Below are positions 26,068 through 36,878 of a stretch of DNA of 64,000 nucleotides, in pieces. Each line of letters begins with the position of its first letter. Within the stretch, counting starts at the first letter, position 1. Below the pieces are notes generated by a model. That model was not told the DNA's origin and did no database searches. It was given only the letters and a program-made list of their open reading frames with translations. Made by a program: the position numbers and the translations under genes. Source of the stretch: JAXDMK01 sp963765955 (GTDB lineage: Bacteria > Actinomycetota > Acidimicrobiia > Acidimicrobiales > AC-14); assembly GCA_963765955.1 (NCBI GenBank), contig CAVXYA010000002.1, positions 310,001 to 374,000 on the forward strand, given 5' to 3'.

Positions 26068-26675
26068 GCCCGACTTCCTTCCTGCTCCACCCCTTCCCGC
26101 TCCACCCAGTCGAGGAGCTGCGGACCGAGGCGGGCGGCGGTGGAATCGTCGGCGAAACCGAGGAGGTCGTTACCGGCGTGGACGAAGACCGTCCCGTTGG
26201 TGGTCGACCGGTCGATCCAGGTGACGGGTTGCCCCCCGGCCAGCGTCGCCAGCACCTCGGCCCCGGGCGGCGGCGGATGGTGGCCCCGGGCAAAGAACCC
26301 GGCCACGCCCCGCCGGAAGGTCAAGTCGCGGGCGTCGACCCCATCGAAGACGGGATGGCGGCCGACGAGGTGGACGGCGTAGTCCCGGTACGAGGTGACC
26401 GGGGCCGGGACGAACGTGCCGCAGCCCGGTAGCCACCGGTGCAGTAGGTGACCGCAGAACACCACCACTCTGCCCCGGTCCAGGAAGCGGGCGATCACGT
26501 CCCGCTCCCGCCACAGGAGCTCCTGGTCGACCATCCCCGAGATGTGGAGGGCCCGGTACGGCTCGAGGTCGAGGTCGGGCAGCCGGTACACGTCCTCCAC
26601 CGCCATCCGGTCCCGGACGAGGGGCTCGTCCCGAACGGATGACGTGCTCGTCCGGGCGTCGAGGAGCAGGATCAC
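26064..26675 (-). CDS. Hypothetical protein, amidotransferase-like fold (cassette gene 1)
   Basis: About 203 residues from GTG 26675 (VILLLDARTSTSSVRDEPL). It shows FLDRGRVVVFCGHLLHRWLP with a cysteine where class I amidotransferases place their nucleophile elbow, then VGRHPVFDGVDARDLTF and WIDRSTTNGTVFVHAGNDLL. The order and the HPVF-DGV motif resemble ThuA/trimerisation-type domains of sugar-active enzymes. Function is unassigned. It is the first gene of the cassette; the dispersed repeat array lies directly upstream. Confidence 0.7.
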   Translation of the reverse strand: MILLLDARTSTSSVRDEPLVRDRMAVEDVYRLPDLDLEPYRALHISGMVDQELLWRERDVIARFLDRGRVVVFCGHLLHRWLPGCGTFVPAPVTSYRDYAVHLVGRHPVFDGVDARDLTFRRGVAGFFARGHHPPPPGAEVLATLAGGQPVTWIDRSTTNGTVFVHAGNDLLGFADDSTAARLGPQLLDWVEREGVEQEGSRA

Positions 26676-26728
26676 GCCGCCTAGCCTGCCCCACGATCAC
26701 CGGCCTCGGAGCCAGCGAGGCCGAGCGT

Positions 26729-26935
26729 ATGGCGCGGATGCCCCCATGGAGGGACCACGAGTGGCGATCGCTGGCCGGCGGCGGACGCGGAGAGCGGAGC
26801 GAATGGCGCGGATGGCCCCGTGGAGGGACCACGTGTGGCGATCGCTCGCCGGGGCGAACCCCGAGGGCGAACGGATGGCACGGATGGCCCCGTGGAGGGA
26901 CCACGAGTGGCGATCGCTCGCCGGCGGGTTGGCTC
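26729..26935 (+). repeat. Three copies of a dispersed repeat (array A)
   Basis: TGGAGGGACCAC, two variable bases, GTGGCGATCGCT begins at 26747, 26821 and 26893, spaced 74 and 72 bases. Each copy is preceded by GATGGCNCGGATG-like sequence and followed by GCCGG. The same element occurs six times, inverted, at 57.9-58.4 kb. Spacings are not all multiples of three, so this is not a protein repeat. The rest of the gap 26676-26988 holds nothing else that I can identify. Confidence 0.9.
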
Positions 26936-26988
26936 GTGCCCGTCCACGGATGCGGCGCCGGCCCGCGTCGCCGACCAGGCTGCCGCCC

Positions 26989-27240
26989 TCAGGAGGCAGC
27001 GAGTGAGTAGATCCGCCGGGCGGGGCCGGACATCGGCTCGTCCCAGCGGGACTCCACCAGGCCGTCGCGCTCCATCGCCCGCAGGGCCCGGTAGACCGCC
27101 ACCGTGTCGGCCGCCCCCGCGGCCACGCATCCGAGCCGGTCACAGAGGTCGTACCCATGTCCCGGCTGCTCCCCCACCATCAGCAGCAGCCGGTCCCGCA
27201 GGCACTCACCGGACGTCGCCCCGCAGGCGCGCACCACCAT
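26989..27240 (-). CDS. PadR-like winged-helix transcriptional regulator (short)
   Basis: About 83 residues from ATG 27240. The sequence LRDRLLLMVGEQPGHGYDLCDRL, DTVAVYRALRAMERDGLVES and PARRIYSLAAS is the winged-helix DNA-binding part of PadR-family regulators, without the C-terminal dimerisation helices. It also has three cysteines in the first 40 residues, which could suit a redox or metal sensor. A TTAGG-N4-CCTAA palindrome lies 37 bases upstream, suggesting iron-linked control of the regulator itself. Confidence 0.78.
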   Translation of the reverse strand: MVVRACGATSGECLRDRLLLMVGEQPGHGYDLCDRLGCVAAGAADTVAVYRALRAMERDGLVESRWDEPMSGPARRIYSLAAS

Positions 27241-27276
27241 GGGATCCCCTCTCGTCGACCGCCACCCTGCCGGTTC

Positions 27277-27290
27277 TTAGGTTAGCCTAA
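27277..27290 (-). promoter_or_regulatory. Iron-box-like palindrome upstream of the PadR-like gene
   Basis: TTAGGTTAGCCTAA matches the first 14 bases of the DtxR/IdeR 19-bp consensus exactly. With flanks it extends to TTCTTAGG-TTAG-CCTAAGAA, an 8-bp inverted repeat. It is the second site of the same form in 2.4 kb. Confidence 0.6.
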
Positions 27291-27499
27291 GAACGTGTCT
27301 AAGGCAACCCTATTCCTGCCGCCAACGTGACGGTGACGACCCCGGCGGGACGTGGCACGATTTTCCGGAAGGCCTGTTCGCCAGACGAACGGCCAGCGGC
27401 GAGATCGCCGTCCGGGACGATCGGATTGTCACGTTCCGGGCTTCGCGTTCGTCATTGGGCCAGACAGTCCCGACCAGACCCACGACTTCAGGAGCGACC

Positions 27500-27853
27500 A
27501 TGACCGACTCGTCCACCCAGGGAATCCAGACCGTGCTGCACCCCGTCTCCGACCTGGCGAAGGCCAAGGCGGTGTACGCCGCCCTGCTCGGCGTCGCGCC
27601 GCAGGCCGACAGTGACTACTACGTCGGCTTCGAGGCCGCCGGCCAGCACATCGGGCTGGTGCCGGGCGGTGGACCGCAGGCCATGACCGCACCGGTGGCC
27701 TACTGGCACGTGGCGGACATCGAGGCGAAGCTGGCCGAGGTGACCGCCGCCGGTGCCACCCTGAAGGAATCCGCCCACGACGTCGGTGGCGGCCGCCTGG
27801 TGGCCACCGTGACCGACCCCGATGGCAACGTCCTCGGGCTGCTTCAGGACTGA
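27500..27853 (+). CDS. VOC (glyoxalase/bleomycin-resistance) family protein
   Basis: ATG 27500 follows AGGAG at good spacing. About 117 residues: IQTVLHPVSDLAKAKAVYAALLG, YYVGFEAAGQHIGLVPGG, VAYWHVADIEAKLAEVTAAGA and ATVTDPDGNVLGLLQD form the paired beta-alpha-beta-beta-beta units of the vicinal oxygen chelate fold. Substrate unknown. Its stop overlaps the longest possible start of the UvrA-like gene (TGATG), so the two are cotranslated. Confidence 0.87.
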   Translation: MTDSSTQGIQTVLHPVSDLAKAKAVYAALLGVAPQADSDYYVGFEAAGQHIGLVPGGGPQAMTAPVAYWHVADIEAKLAEVTAAGATLKESAHDVGGGRLVATVTDPDGNVLGLLQD

Positions 27854-27882
27854 TGAGCCTCGCGTTACAGGATGGAGACACG

Positions 27883-30288
<2,406 letters not shown>

Positions 30289-30310
30289 CCGAGGCCGAAC
30301 CGTCTGGGCG

Positions 30311-30348
30311 GCGTCAGGTGGTCACGGGCGCCAAGCGTCGCCTGACGC
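30311..30348. terminator. Inverted repeat between convergent genes
   Basis: GCGTCAGG at 30311-30318 pairs with CCTGACGC at 30341-30348 across a 22-base loop, between the UvrA-like and DUF3040 genes. No U-run. Confidence 0.35.
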
Positions 30349-30358
30349 AGCGCGTCGG

Positions 30359-30736
30359 TTAGCTCTCGTCGCGCTTGAAGCGCTTGCGCAGGCGCTTGCC
30401 CACGTCGCCCACGGAGTCCTTGAGGTTGCCGGCCCGGAGGTTGCCGGTGACCTGGGCCCATCCCGCCTTGCCCATCTTGCGCAGGTTGCGCTCGAACACG
30501 AAGGCGCAGGTGAGCATCACCAGGAAGCCGGCGAAGCCGAGGACCAGGGAGGACGCGAAGACCGTCACCAGGAGCACGAAGCCGAGGAAGAAGCCCAGGC
30601 CGGCCCACTTGAGGTTGCGGCCGGCGTGGCGGTACAGGGTGGTCTGACCCACGCCCCGCGCGAAAGCCGGGTCGCTCTCGTAGAACTGCTGCTCGATCTC
30701 CGAGAGGATTCGCTGCTCGTCCTCGTTCAGCGGCAC
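30359..30736 (-). CDS. DUF3040 membrane protein
   Basis: About 125 residues. MPLNEDEQRILSEIEQQFYE is the standard DUF3040 N-terminus found throughout actinobacteria; two adjacent helices follow (WAGLGFFLGFVLLVTVFASS and LVLGFAGFLVMLTCAFVFE), and a basic cytoplasmic tail ends GKRLRKRFKRDES. Function is unknown. It lies downstream of dinB. Confidence 0.85.
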   Translation of the reverse strand: MPLNEDEQRILSEIEQQFYESDPAFARGVGQTTLYRHAGRNLKWAGLGFFLGFVLLVTVFASSLVLGFAGFLVMLTCAFVFERNLRKMGKAGWAQVTGNLRAGNLKDSVGDVGKRLRKRFKRDES

Positions 30737-30824
30737 TCAAACCCCTTCAAAAAGCACCCAGCAATGGCCCTGCCATCTTCGCACAGCGACGCCCGGTCAA
30801 CAACGCGCCGATGCCCCTGTTCCG

Positions 30825-32115
30825 CTACTCGCCGTTGTCCACCGACGGTCCCCACTGCTGGTCGCCCTGGCGCTTCAGCTTCGAGCGCGCCGCCCCGGAT
30901 CAGCGACGCCGGACCCACCGCTGCGTCCCCGAAACGGCGGCGGACGTCGTCGATCGCCTGGGCCACCGGCGCCGGCCCCGACCCCTCGTCCCGCTGATTG
31001 CCGGACCCGGGCCCGGCCCCCGTTCCGTCGAAGCTGAGCTGCTCGGACTGCCGCTCGACCAGGTTGGACGCGCTCACCCCCAGCAGGCGGACGCCCTCCG
31101 AGCAGTCGACGGCGTCGAGCAGCTCCCCCGCCAGCCGGGCCAGCTCGGGACCGCTCTCCATGGGCGCGGGGGCGGTGCGGGAGCGGGTGATGGTGCGGAA
31201 GTCGGGGAAGCGGATCTTCAGGGTGACGGTGCGCCCGGCCATGCCCGCCTTGCGCATGCGGGTGGCGACCGCGTCGGCCTGGCGCACCACCTCGACGTGG
31301 AGCACGTCCGGGTCGCGATGGTCGATGGCGAAGGTCTCCTCGTGGCCTATCGACTTCACCACGTGCTCGGGCACCACCGCCCGGTTGTCACGGGCCCACG
31401 CCAGCTCGTGCAGGTGACGGCCCTGGGCCGGCCCCAGGGCCCCGACCAGCGTCTCCACCGGGAGGGCGGCCAGGTCGCCGACGGTCCTGACACCGAACCG
31501 CTCCAGGCGCCGGTGGGTGGCCGGCCCCACGCCCCACAGGGCCCGCACCGGGTGCGGGTGCAGGAAGGCCAGCTCCTCCCCCGCCGGTACCACCCACACC
31601 CCGGCCCCGGGCACCGCCCCGCTCGGCGAGGCCGTGGGCTTGGCCGCCACCGACGCCATCTTGGCGATGAACTTGCAGGTGGCGACCCCCACCGAGGCCG
31701 GGAGCCCCATCTCCTCGCGGATCTGCCGGCGGATGGCCGCCGCGATCTCGGGGCCGGACCCGAGCAGGCGACGGGCGCCGGCCACGTCGAGGAACGCCTC
31801 GTCGAGGGAGATGCCTTCCACCAGGGGGGTGAAGCCACCGAAGATGTCGTGGAGCTGGGCGCTCAGCTCGTGGTAGCGCTCGAAGCGCCCGGGCAGGAAG
31901 ACGGCGTTCGGGCACAGCCGGCGGGCCCGCGCCGACGGCATCGCCGACCGGACTCCCCACGCCCGGGCCTCGTAGGAGCAGGAGGCGACCACGCCCCGCG
32001 ACCCCGTCCCCCCCACGATCACCGGCCTGCCGGCCAGCGACGGGTCGTCGAGGAGCTCGACCGAGGCGTAGAACGCGTCCATGTCGACGTGGAGGATCGA
32101 CAGCCGGTCGTTCAC
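30825..32115 (-). CDS. dinB: DNA polymerase IV (Y-family), frameshift near its C-terminus
   Basis: Error-prone translesion polymerase. From GTG 32115: ILHVDMDAFYASVELLDDP with the first catalytic Asp, SYEARAWGVRSAMPSARA, the second carboxylates in EGISLDEAFLDVAGA, then GVGPATHRRLERFGVRT (HhH) and the little-finger domain with SIGHEETFAID. The uninterrupted frame would run to 30727, but its last 50 residues are unlike the family. In the +1 frame SKLKRQGDQQWGPSVDNGE ends at 30825, the expected tail. One extra base at about 30884-30897 accounts for this. No SOS box is visible upstream. Confidence 0.88.
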
Positions 32116-32168
32116 GCCTTCAGCCTGCCAGCCGGCCCGGACCAGGGCGGGCACCCTCCGGAGCCGGA

Positions 32169-32948
32169 TTACGGAGTGCTGGGGGTGATACCGGCCCGGG
32201 GAGCCTGGGGTCGGGGGGCGGCCCGCCGGCTGCGGCGGCGGCTGGGGAGGTCGCGGACGCCCCACCAGGTGACGAGCAGCAGGGCTTCGGCGATGATGCG
32301 GGGACCCATCTTCGACGTGCCCCGCTCCCGGTCGACGAACTCGATAGGCACCTCCACGATGCGACCGCCGTTGCGGGCCACCCGGTAGGCCATCTCGATC
32401 TGGAAGCCGTAGCCGTCGGCCCGCACCGTGGGCAGGTCGATGCCGGCGACGGCCTCGGCCAGGTAGGCCCGGTAGCCGGAGGTGGAGTCGGCCACGTCGA
32501 GGCCCAGGACGATGCTGGCGTAGCGGTTGCCCCAGCGGGACAGGGCCCGGCGGCGGATCGACCACCGCGGGATCGAGCCCCCCGGGATGTAGCGCGACCC
32601 GAGGGCCAGGTCGGCCCCGCCTTCGACCGCCCGCAGGAGGGTGGGAAGGGCGGCCGGGTCGTGGGAGAGGTCGGAGTCCATCTCCACGAGGATGTCGTAG
32701 CCCCGCCGGATGCCCTCGCCGAAGCCGGCCCGGTAGGCCGACCCGAGACCCGCCTTGCCGGCCCGGATCATGACGTCGACGCCGCCCATCTCGCTGCCGG
32801 CGGCCTTGGCGATCTCGGCCGTGCCGTCGGGGCTGGAGTCGTCGACCACCAGGACGTCGGCCGCGGGAACCGCCGCCCTCAGCCGGCGGAGGACCTCGGC
32901 GATGTTCTCGGCCTCCTCGTAGGTCGGCAGGACCACGAGCGTGCGCAT
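32169..32948 (-). CDS. Polyprenol monophosphomannose synthase (dolichol-phosphate mannosyltransferase)
   Basis: GT2 enzyme that transfers mannose from GDP-mannose to polyprenyl phosphate for lipoglycan or glycoprotein synthesis. From ATG 32948: RTLVVLPTYEEAENIAEVLR, LVVDDSSPDGTAEIA, ILVEMDSDLSHDP (DxD region), ALGSRYIPGGSIPRW and DSTSGYRAYLAEA with GYGFQIEMAYR. About 259 residues. The in-frame N-terminal extension to 33110 is unlike the family; a GGAG stands 10 bases before the ATG. The C-terminus is Arg/Pro-rich and no membrane domain is fused. Confidence 0.9.
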   Translation of the reverse strand: MRTLVVLPTYEEAENIAEVLRRLRAAVPAADVLVVDDSSPDGTAEIAKAAGSEMGGVDVMIRAGKAGLGSAYRAGFGEGIRRGYDILVEMDSDLSHDPAALPTLLRAVEGGADLALGSRYIPGGSIPRWSIRRRALSRWGNRYASIVLGLDVADSTSGYRAYLAEAVAGIDLPTVRADGYGFQIEMAYRVARNGGRIVEVPIEFVDRERGTSKMGPRIIAEALLLVTWWGVRDLPSRRRSRRAAPRPQAPRAGITPSTP

Positions 32949-33091
32949 CTCACGCTCCGCCGCGGGCGGCCTGCCAGTGGGCTCGACGTCGGTTGACCCG
33001 GAGCCGGCAGCCGCGGGGGCGTCCGTTGCCTCGGCAACAATGGGCCCGAGCGGAGCACGATCCACAGCGGTGCAGCCTACGATCGCTGGAC

Positions 33092-33400
33092 GTGTCGGAC
33101 GAGCCATCACCCGAGACAGGGCTGCCCGAGGGCACGTTGCCCGAGGGCGGGCCTACTGCGCTCCCCAGCGTGCGGGCCCGGGCGGTGGCATTCGGCGTCA
33201 TCCTGGTGGCCGGATTGTGCGGTGGTCTCATCGGCCGTGCTTTGGTCCAGATCCAGTGTTCCGGCAGCTGCTCCACAGCATCCGCGGTCGGCGCGTTAGC
33301 CGGGGCATTGACAGCCGCGGGCGGTGTCGCCGTCGTGGCTGTTCTGGTGCTTCGAGCCATGGGCGAGTGGCGAGCCGGCTCCGGGGCCCGCCCACGCTGA
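33092..33400 (+). CDS. Small two-helix membrane protein, hypothetical
   Basis: GTG 33092 gives about 102 residues: an acidic/Pro N-terminus (VSDEPSPETGLPEGTLPEGG), two hydrophobic helices (VRARAVAFGVILVAGLCGGL and ALAGALTAAGGVAVVAVLVL) joined by a loop with two cysteines (QIQCSGSCSTAS), and a basic end. Nothing recognisable. It is divergent from the mannosyltransferase. Confidence 0.55.
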   Translation: MSDEPSPETGLPEGTLPEGGPTALPSVRARAVAFGVILVAGLCGGLIGRALVQIQCSGSCSTASAVGALAGALTAAGGVAVVAVLVLRAMGEWRAGSGARPR

Positions 33401-33504
33401 GCGGCGTCGTTGGCGCTCGGCGGGCAGGACCGGACGGCTCCATGCCTAGAGATATCGGCGCGGCGGGCGAGAGTCTGTAGGGCAAAGTGCCGATCCGAGG
33501 ACTC

Positions 33505-33759
33505 TCAACCGATGACGACGACCACCTCGCCGTCCGGCGGCGGCGACCGCACCTCGACGTCCCCCGAACCGGTCGGCCCGTGGGCCCGGAGGGTGAACGT
33601 GCCCGGTGGTAGGCGGAGCACGAATCGCCCGTCCTCGTCGCACAGCAGGGCGATCTCCGGCATCGGCACCGACCCGGCGACGATGACCACCCGGGCATCG
33701 GGCACGGGGGCCCCGTCGGCATCCACGACCCGCCCGACCACCTCCGACAGGCTCGTCAT
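33505..33759 (-). CDS. Small carboxypeptidase-regulatory-like (beta-sandwich) protein
   Basis: About 84 residues forming one domain: VVGRVVDADGAPVPDARVVIV, CDEDGRFVLRLPPGTFTLRA and DGEVVVVIG match the CarboxypepD_reg-like sandwich found in many secreted or cell-surface proteins. No signal peptide. It begins 24 bases after the protease gene and is probably cotranscribed with it; it may be its partner or substrate. Confidence 0.7.
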   Translation of the reverse strand: MTSLSEVVGRVVDADGAPVPDARVVIVAGSVPMPEIALLCDEDGRFVLRLPPGTFTLRAHGPTGSGDVEVRSPPPDGEVVVVIG

Positions 33760-33783
33760 CCGGGGAACGTCATCTGGGGAAGG

Positions 33784-34692
33784 TCACCCCTGGGGCCAGC
33801 CCCCGTCCTGCTGGACCCACTCGACGATCTTGTCGAGCACCTCGGGGATGATCCTGGGCGCCGAGTTCCCCGTAAGGGCCAGCGCGGCGGGGGTGCCTCC
33901 GGTGCCGTAGGCGTGGACCCCGACCGCCAGCGGCGGTGACCCCTCGTCCTCGTGGATCCACACCGGCGCCCCGCTCTGGCCGCCGTAGGTGTCGACCTCG
34001 TAGAAGATCCGGCGGTCGGTGACCTGCAGCACCCGGTTGCGGCCGTGGTACTGCTCGGCGCCGGCGCCCCGGTCGCCCGGGTAGCCCGACACGTTGACGA
34101 GGAAGCTCTCGAGCTGCTCGGGGGGCAGGGCGCCCACGCTGAACCAGCCGACCGTCTCGCCCAGGGGCTTGTCGAGGTGGATGCAGCCGATGTCGAAGTC
34201 GGGGTCCTCCTTCTCGACCCACCGGTCGACCGACGACAACCGCTCGGTGGTCGCGCTGCCATAGGGCCGGGCCGCAGACGTGGCCGCATTGCCGTTGAGG
34301 CCGGGGATGACCTCGATGGTCTTGGCCCACCCGCCGAAGAAGTGGTTGCTGAACACGCAGTGGCCGGCGGTGAGCAGGGTCTTGGGGCCCACGAACCATC
34401 CCGTGCCGATGGCCCCGGCCCCGCTCGGCCCCCGCATGCGCAGGGCGCAGATCATCCGCCACGGGGTGAGGTCAGTGTCGAGGATCCGGACCCGGTCGTC
34501 GACGCCGAGAACGGTCTCGAACGGAGAGGCGATGGGCCCGCTCTTCCCCACCGCCACCAGGTGGCGGACCGACCGAGAGACCTCCGCCGTCGCCGTTCCC
34601 GCGTGACCTTTGGTGACCGGGGGCGGGATTTCGACCGCCTCCAACCCCTCGAAGTTCGACACCTCCTTGTCGACCGACCTGAGCTCCATCAT
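33784..34692 (-). CDS. Trypsin/V8-like serine protease
   Basis: About 302 residues with an S1-type domain after roughly 75 residues of pro-region: catalytic His in GPKTLLTAGHCVFSNHF, Asp in DPDFDIGCIHLDKPL and Ser in TYGGQSGAPVWIHED. The GQSGAPV form and lack of disulphide pattern resemble V8/glutamyl endopeptidases. No Sec signal or Tat motif is visible at MMELRSVDKEVSNFEG, unusual for such enzymes. Start ATG 34692 or 34689, preceded by GGGAGG. Confidence 0.85.
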   Translation of the reverse strand: MMELRSVDKEVSNFEGLEAVEIPPPVTKGHAGTATAEVSRSVRHLVAVGKSGPIASPFETVLGVDDRVRILDTDLTPWRMICALRMRGPSGAGAIGTGWFVGPKTLLTAGHCVFSNHFFGGWAKTIEVIPGLNGNAATSAARPYGSATTERLSSVDRWVEKEDPDFDIGCIHLDKPLGETVGWFSVGALPPEQLESFLVNVSGYPGDRGAGAEQYHGRNRVLQVTDRRIFYEVDTYGGQSGAPVWIHEDEGSPPLAVGVHAYGTGGTPAALALTGNSAPRIIPEVLDKIVEWVQQDGGWPQG

Positions 34693-34772
34693 GTGCCTCC
34701 CGCTCGATGTCCCCTGGCCGCCGGATTCTAGGACGGCCAGCCTTGCGACCTACAGCGATCTAGAAACCCCGT

Positions 34773-36065
34773 CTACGGCGTCGTCTCCAGGGCGAACAGC
34801 TCGCGTGCCGCCTCCGAGAGGCGCTCGCCCCGGGGGGTCCCGGCCGACTCCTTGAGCTGCACCGTGGGCTGGTGCAGCAGCTTCCCCAGGATCCCGTGGG
34901 TGAGGGCGACGACCGCCTCCTGCTGGCGGGCGTCGAGCCCGGCCAGGCGGCTGCGGAAGCGCTCGAGCTCGGCCCGGCGCACCTCCTCCGCCCGCGACCG
35001 CAGGGCGCTGACCGTGGGGGCGGCCCGCCGCTGCATGCCGGCGTCCCGGAAGCGGTCCAGCTCCTCGGCCACGATGGTCCGCACCCGAGCCAGCTCCTGG
35101 GGGCGATGCTCGAGGTCGGCGTCGACGAACGCTCGCAGGTCGGCCAGGTCGAGAAGGGTGACCCCGTCGAGCAGCCCTACCCCACCGTCGACGTCGCGTG
35201 GCATGCCCATGTCGACGATCAGCAGGGGGTGGCCGGCCCGCCGCTCCATCACCTCGGCCATCTGGGACGTGGTGAGCACCACCGTCGGGGAGCCGGTGGA
35301 GGTGACGAGGAGGTCGACCTCGTCCATGGCCTGCTCGAGGTCATCGAGGTCGATGGCCCGGGCGCCGACCCGTTCCGCCACCAGCCGGGCCCGGTCCCGG
35401 GTCCGGCTGGCCACGACGAGATCGGACACGACCCCCGGACCGGCTCCTCCCCGGCGGGTGTCGGCGACACCGGCCACCACGCCCGCCCCCATCTCCCCTG
35501 CGCCGAGCACCGCGATGCGGCGGCCGTCGAGGGAGCCCAGCCGCTCGGTCGCCATGGCCACCGCCGCCTGCGACAACGAGCCCACGTCCTGCCCGATGGT
35601 CGTCTCCGACCGGGCCCGCTTGCCGGTCTCCAGCGCGTGCCGGAACATGGCGTCGAGCTGCGGCCCGCACGTCCCTTCTGTCCGCGCCCTGTCCCAGGCG
35701 GCCCGCACCTGGCCCAGGATCTGGCTCTCGCCCCGCACGACCGACTCGAGTCCGGCGGCCACCGAGAACAGGTGTCCCACGGCGGCGTCGTCGTGGTAGG
35801 TGACCAAGTGGTCGCTGAAGTCCTCCGGCGCCACGAAGGCCGACTCCGAGAGGAAGTTGCGGATGTCCTGCACCCCACCGTGGAAGCGCTCGGCGACCGC
35901 GTAGACCTCGATGCGATGGCACGTCGACAGGATCACGGCCTCACTGACGAACTCGCGCCCGGCCACGTCGGCCAGCGCCTTCGCCAGGCGCTCGGGCGCC
36001 ACCGTCATCCGCTCGAGCAACCCCAGCGGGACCCGGTGGCCCAGCCCTACGACCAGGATGGCCAT
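34773..36065 (-). CDS. hemA: Glutamyl-tRNA reductase
   Basis: First enzyme of C5 tetrapyrrole synthesis, reducing glutamyl-tRNA to glutamate-1-semialdehyde with NADPH. It shows VGLGHRVPLGLLERM, the catalytic Cys in VILSTCHRIEVYA, SVVRGESQILGQVRAAW, the Rossmann loop IAVLGAGEMGAG and LLIVDMGMPRDVD; the C-terminal dimerisation domain carries LTHGILGKLLHQPTVQLKE. The gene stands alone here; no hemC or hemB neighbour is in view. About 430 residues, normal. Confidence 0.95.
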   Translation of the reverse strand: MAILVVGLGHRVPLGLLERMTVAPERLAKALADVAGREFVSEAVILSTCHRIEVYAVAERFHGGVQDIRNFLSESAFVAPEDFSDHLVTYHDDAAVGHLFSVAAGLESVVRGESQILGQVRAAWDRARTEGTCGPQLDAMFRHALETGKRARSETTIGQDVGSLSQAAVAMATERLGSLDGRRIAVLGAGEMGAGVVAGVADTRRGGAGPGVVSDLVVASRTRDRARLVAERVGARAIDLDDLEQAMDEVDLLVTSTGSPTVVLTTSQMAEVMERRAGHPLLIVDMGMPRDVDGGVGLLDGVTLLDLADLRAFVDADLEHRPQELARVRTIVAEELDRFRDAGMQRRAAPTVSALRSRAEEVRRAELERFRSRLAGLDARQQEAVVALTHGILGKLLHQPTVQLKESAGTPRGERLSEAARELFALETTP

Positions 36066-36467
36066 GGCCCCGCCGGCCCCGGGCCGGTCACTCGTCGAGC
36101 ACCGTCGTCCACATCAGGCCTTCCGCCGTAGGTGACATTCCGTCGCCGGTATTGCCTCACGAACCGCCCGGCGGCGCCACCGTGGTGGCATCCGAGTCGA
36201 ATGGTGGTGCTACCCCGTCGAAAACGTCCGTCGAATGGCGCGGCACCCTCATACCGAAAAGACCGTGGCGCCATCACCGCCCAATCAGGGTGCTAGCACA
36301 CCTGATTTGGCAGCCGCCGGCGACTAGAACTGTCGTTGTCGTCGCCTCCCAGGCGACACGATCTCTTCCTAACGGCGGAGTCTCGACGCTGGGCCTGGCC
36401 CGGCGCGGACGGGATGACGAAAGCGAGCACCAATGGCCGACGGCCACACCCACGGCGGACCCCGAGC
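36066..36467. other. Long intergenic region between hemA and the UspA gene
   Basis: About 400 bases with no convincing gene. It contains the palindrome at 36285-36305 described separately and a hairpin GTCGCCT-CCC-AGGCGAC at 36341-36357 whose role is unclear. It must hold the hemA and UspA promoters, which I cannot place. Confidence 0.5.
36285..36305. promoter_or_regulatory. Palindrome TCAGG-GTGCTAGCAC-A-CCTGA, possible operator
   Basis: A perfect 10-bp palindrome GTGCTAGCAC is framed by the inverted arms TCAGG and CCTGA, offset by one base. The 11-mer GGTGCTAGCAC recurs in the upstream region of the gene at 46599. It lies 163 bases before the UspA start. Confidence 0.5.
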
Positions 36468-36878
36468 ATGATCCGGTCGATCCTGGTCGGCACCGACACC
36501 TCCCCGGCGGCGACCATCGCAGTGGACGAGGCCGGCCGGCTGGCGAGGACCCATGACGCCGAGCTCCTGGTGCTCTACGTCCGTCCGCCGGTCGACGTCC
36601 GGGAGGTCTTCGACCCGGCCCGGGTGCCCGACGTCGACAGCTACCTCGCCGACCTCGGCGCCCGCCTGTCGGGCGTGAAGGTCCGGACCCGCCGGGAGGA
36701 CGGCGACGCGGCCGAGACCATCTGCGACGTGGCCGTGGAGGAAGACATCGACGTCATCGTCGTCGGCAACCGGGGCACCCACGGACGGCGGCGCTGGTTC
36801 CTCGGCAGCGTGCCCAACGCGGTAGTGCAGCACTCGCCCTGCTCGGTGTTCATCGTCGACACCCGGGAGGCGCAGTGA
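36468..36878 (+). CDS. Universal stress protein (UspA family)
   Basis: About 136 residues from ATG 36468: MIRSILVGTDTSPAATIAVDEA, AELLVLYVRPPVDVREVF and the ATP-binding loop VVGNRGTHGRRRWFLGSVPNAVVQHSPCSVFIVDT, a GxxG...G(S/T) pattern of ATP-binding Usp proteins. Its stop overlaps the start of the next membrane-protein gene, so the two form a unit. Confidence 0.9.
   Translation: MIRSILVGTDTSPAATIAVDEAGRLARTHDAELLVLYVRPPVDVREVFDPARVPDVDSYLADLGARLSGVKVRTRREDGDAAETICDVAVEEDIDVIVVGNRGTHGRRRWFLGSVPNAVVQHSPCSVFIVDTREAQ

Noticed and set aside
26729..26935. Peptide repeat ERMA-PWRDH-WRSL encoded by array A
   Set aside because: Repeat spacing of 74 bases breaks the frame, and differences from array B are not concentrated at third codon positions.
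32116..32168. SOS box expected upstream of dinB
   Set aside because: No CGAAC-N4-GTTCG pattern is visible between dinB and the mannosyltransferase gene.
36341..36357. Hairpin GTCGCCT-CCC-AGGCGAC as terminator or riboswitch
   Set aside because: It follows no gene end on the plus strand and is too small to assign; mentioned only as part of the intergenic region.
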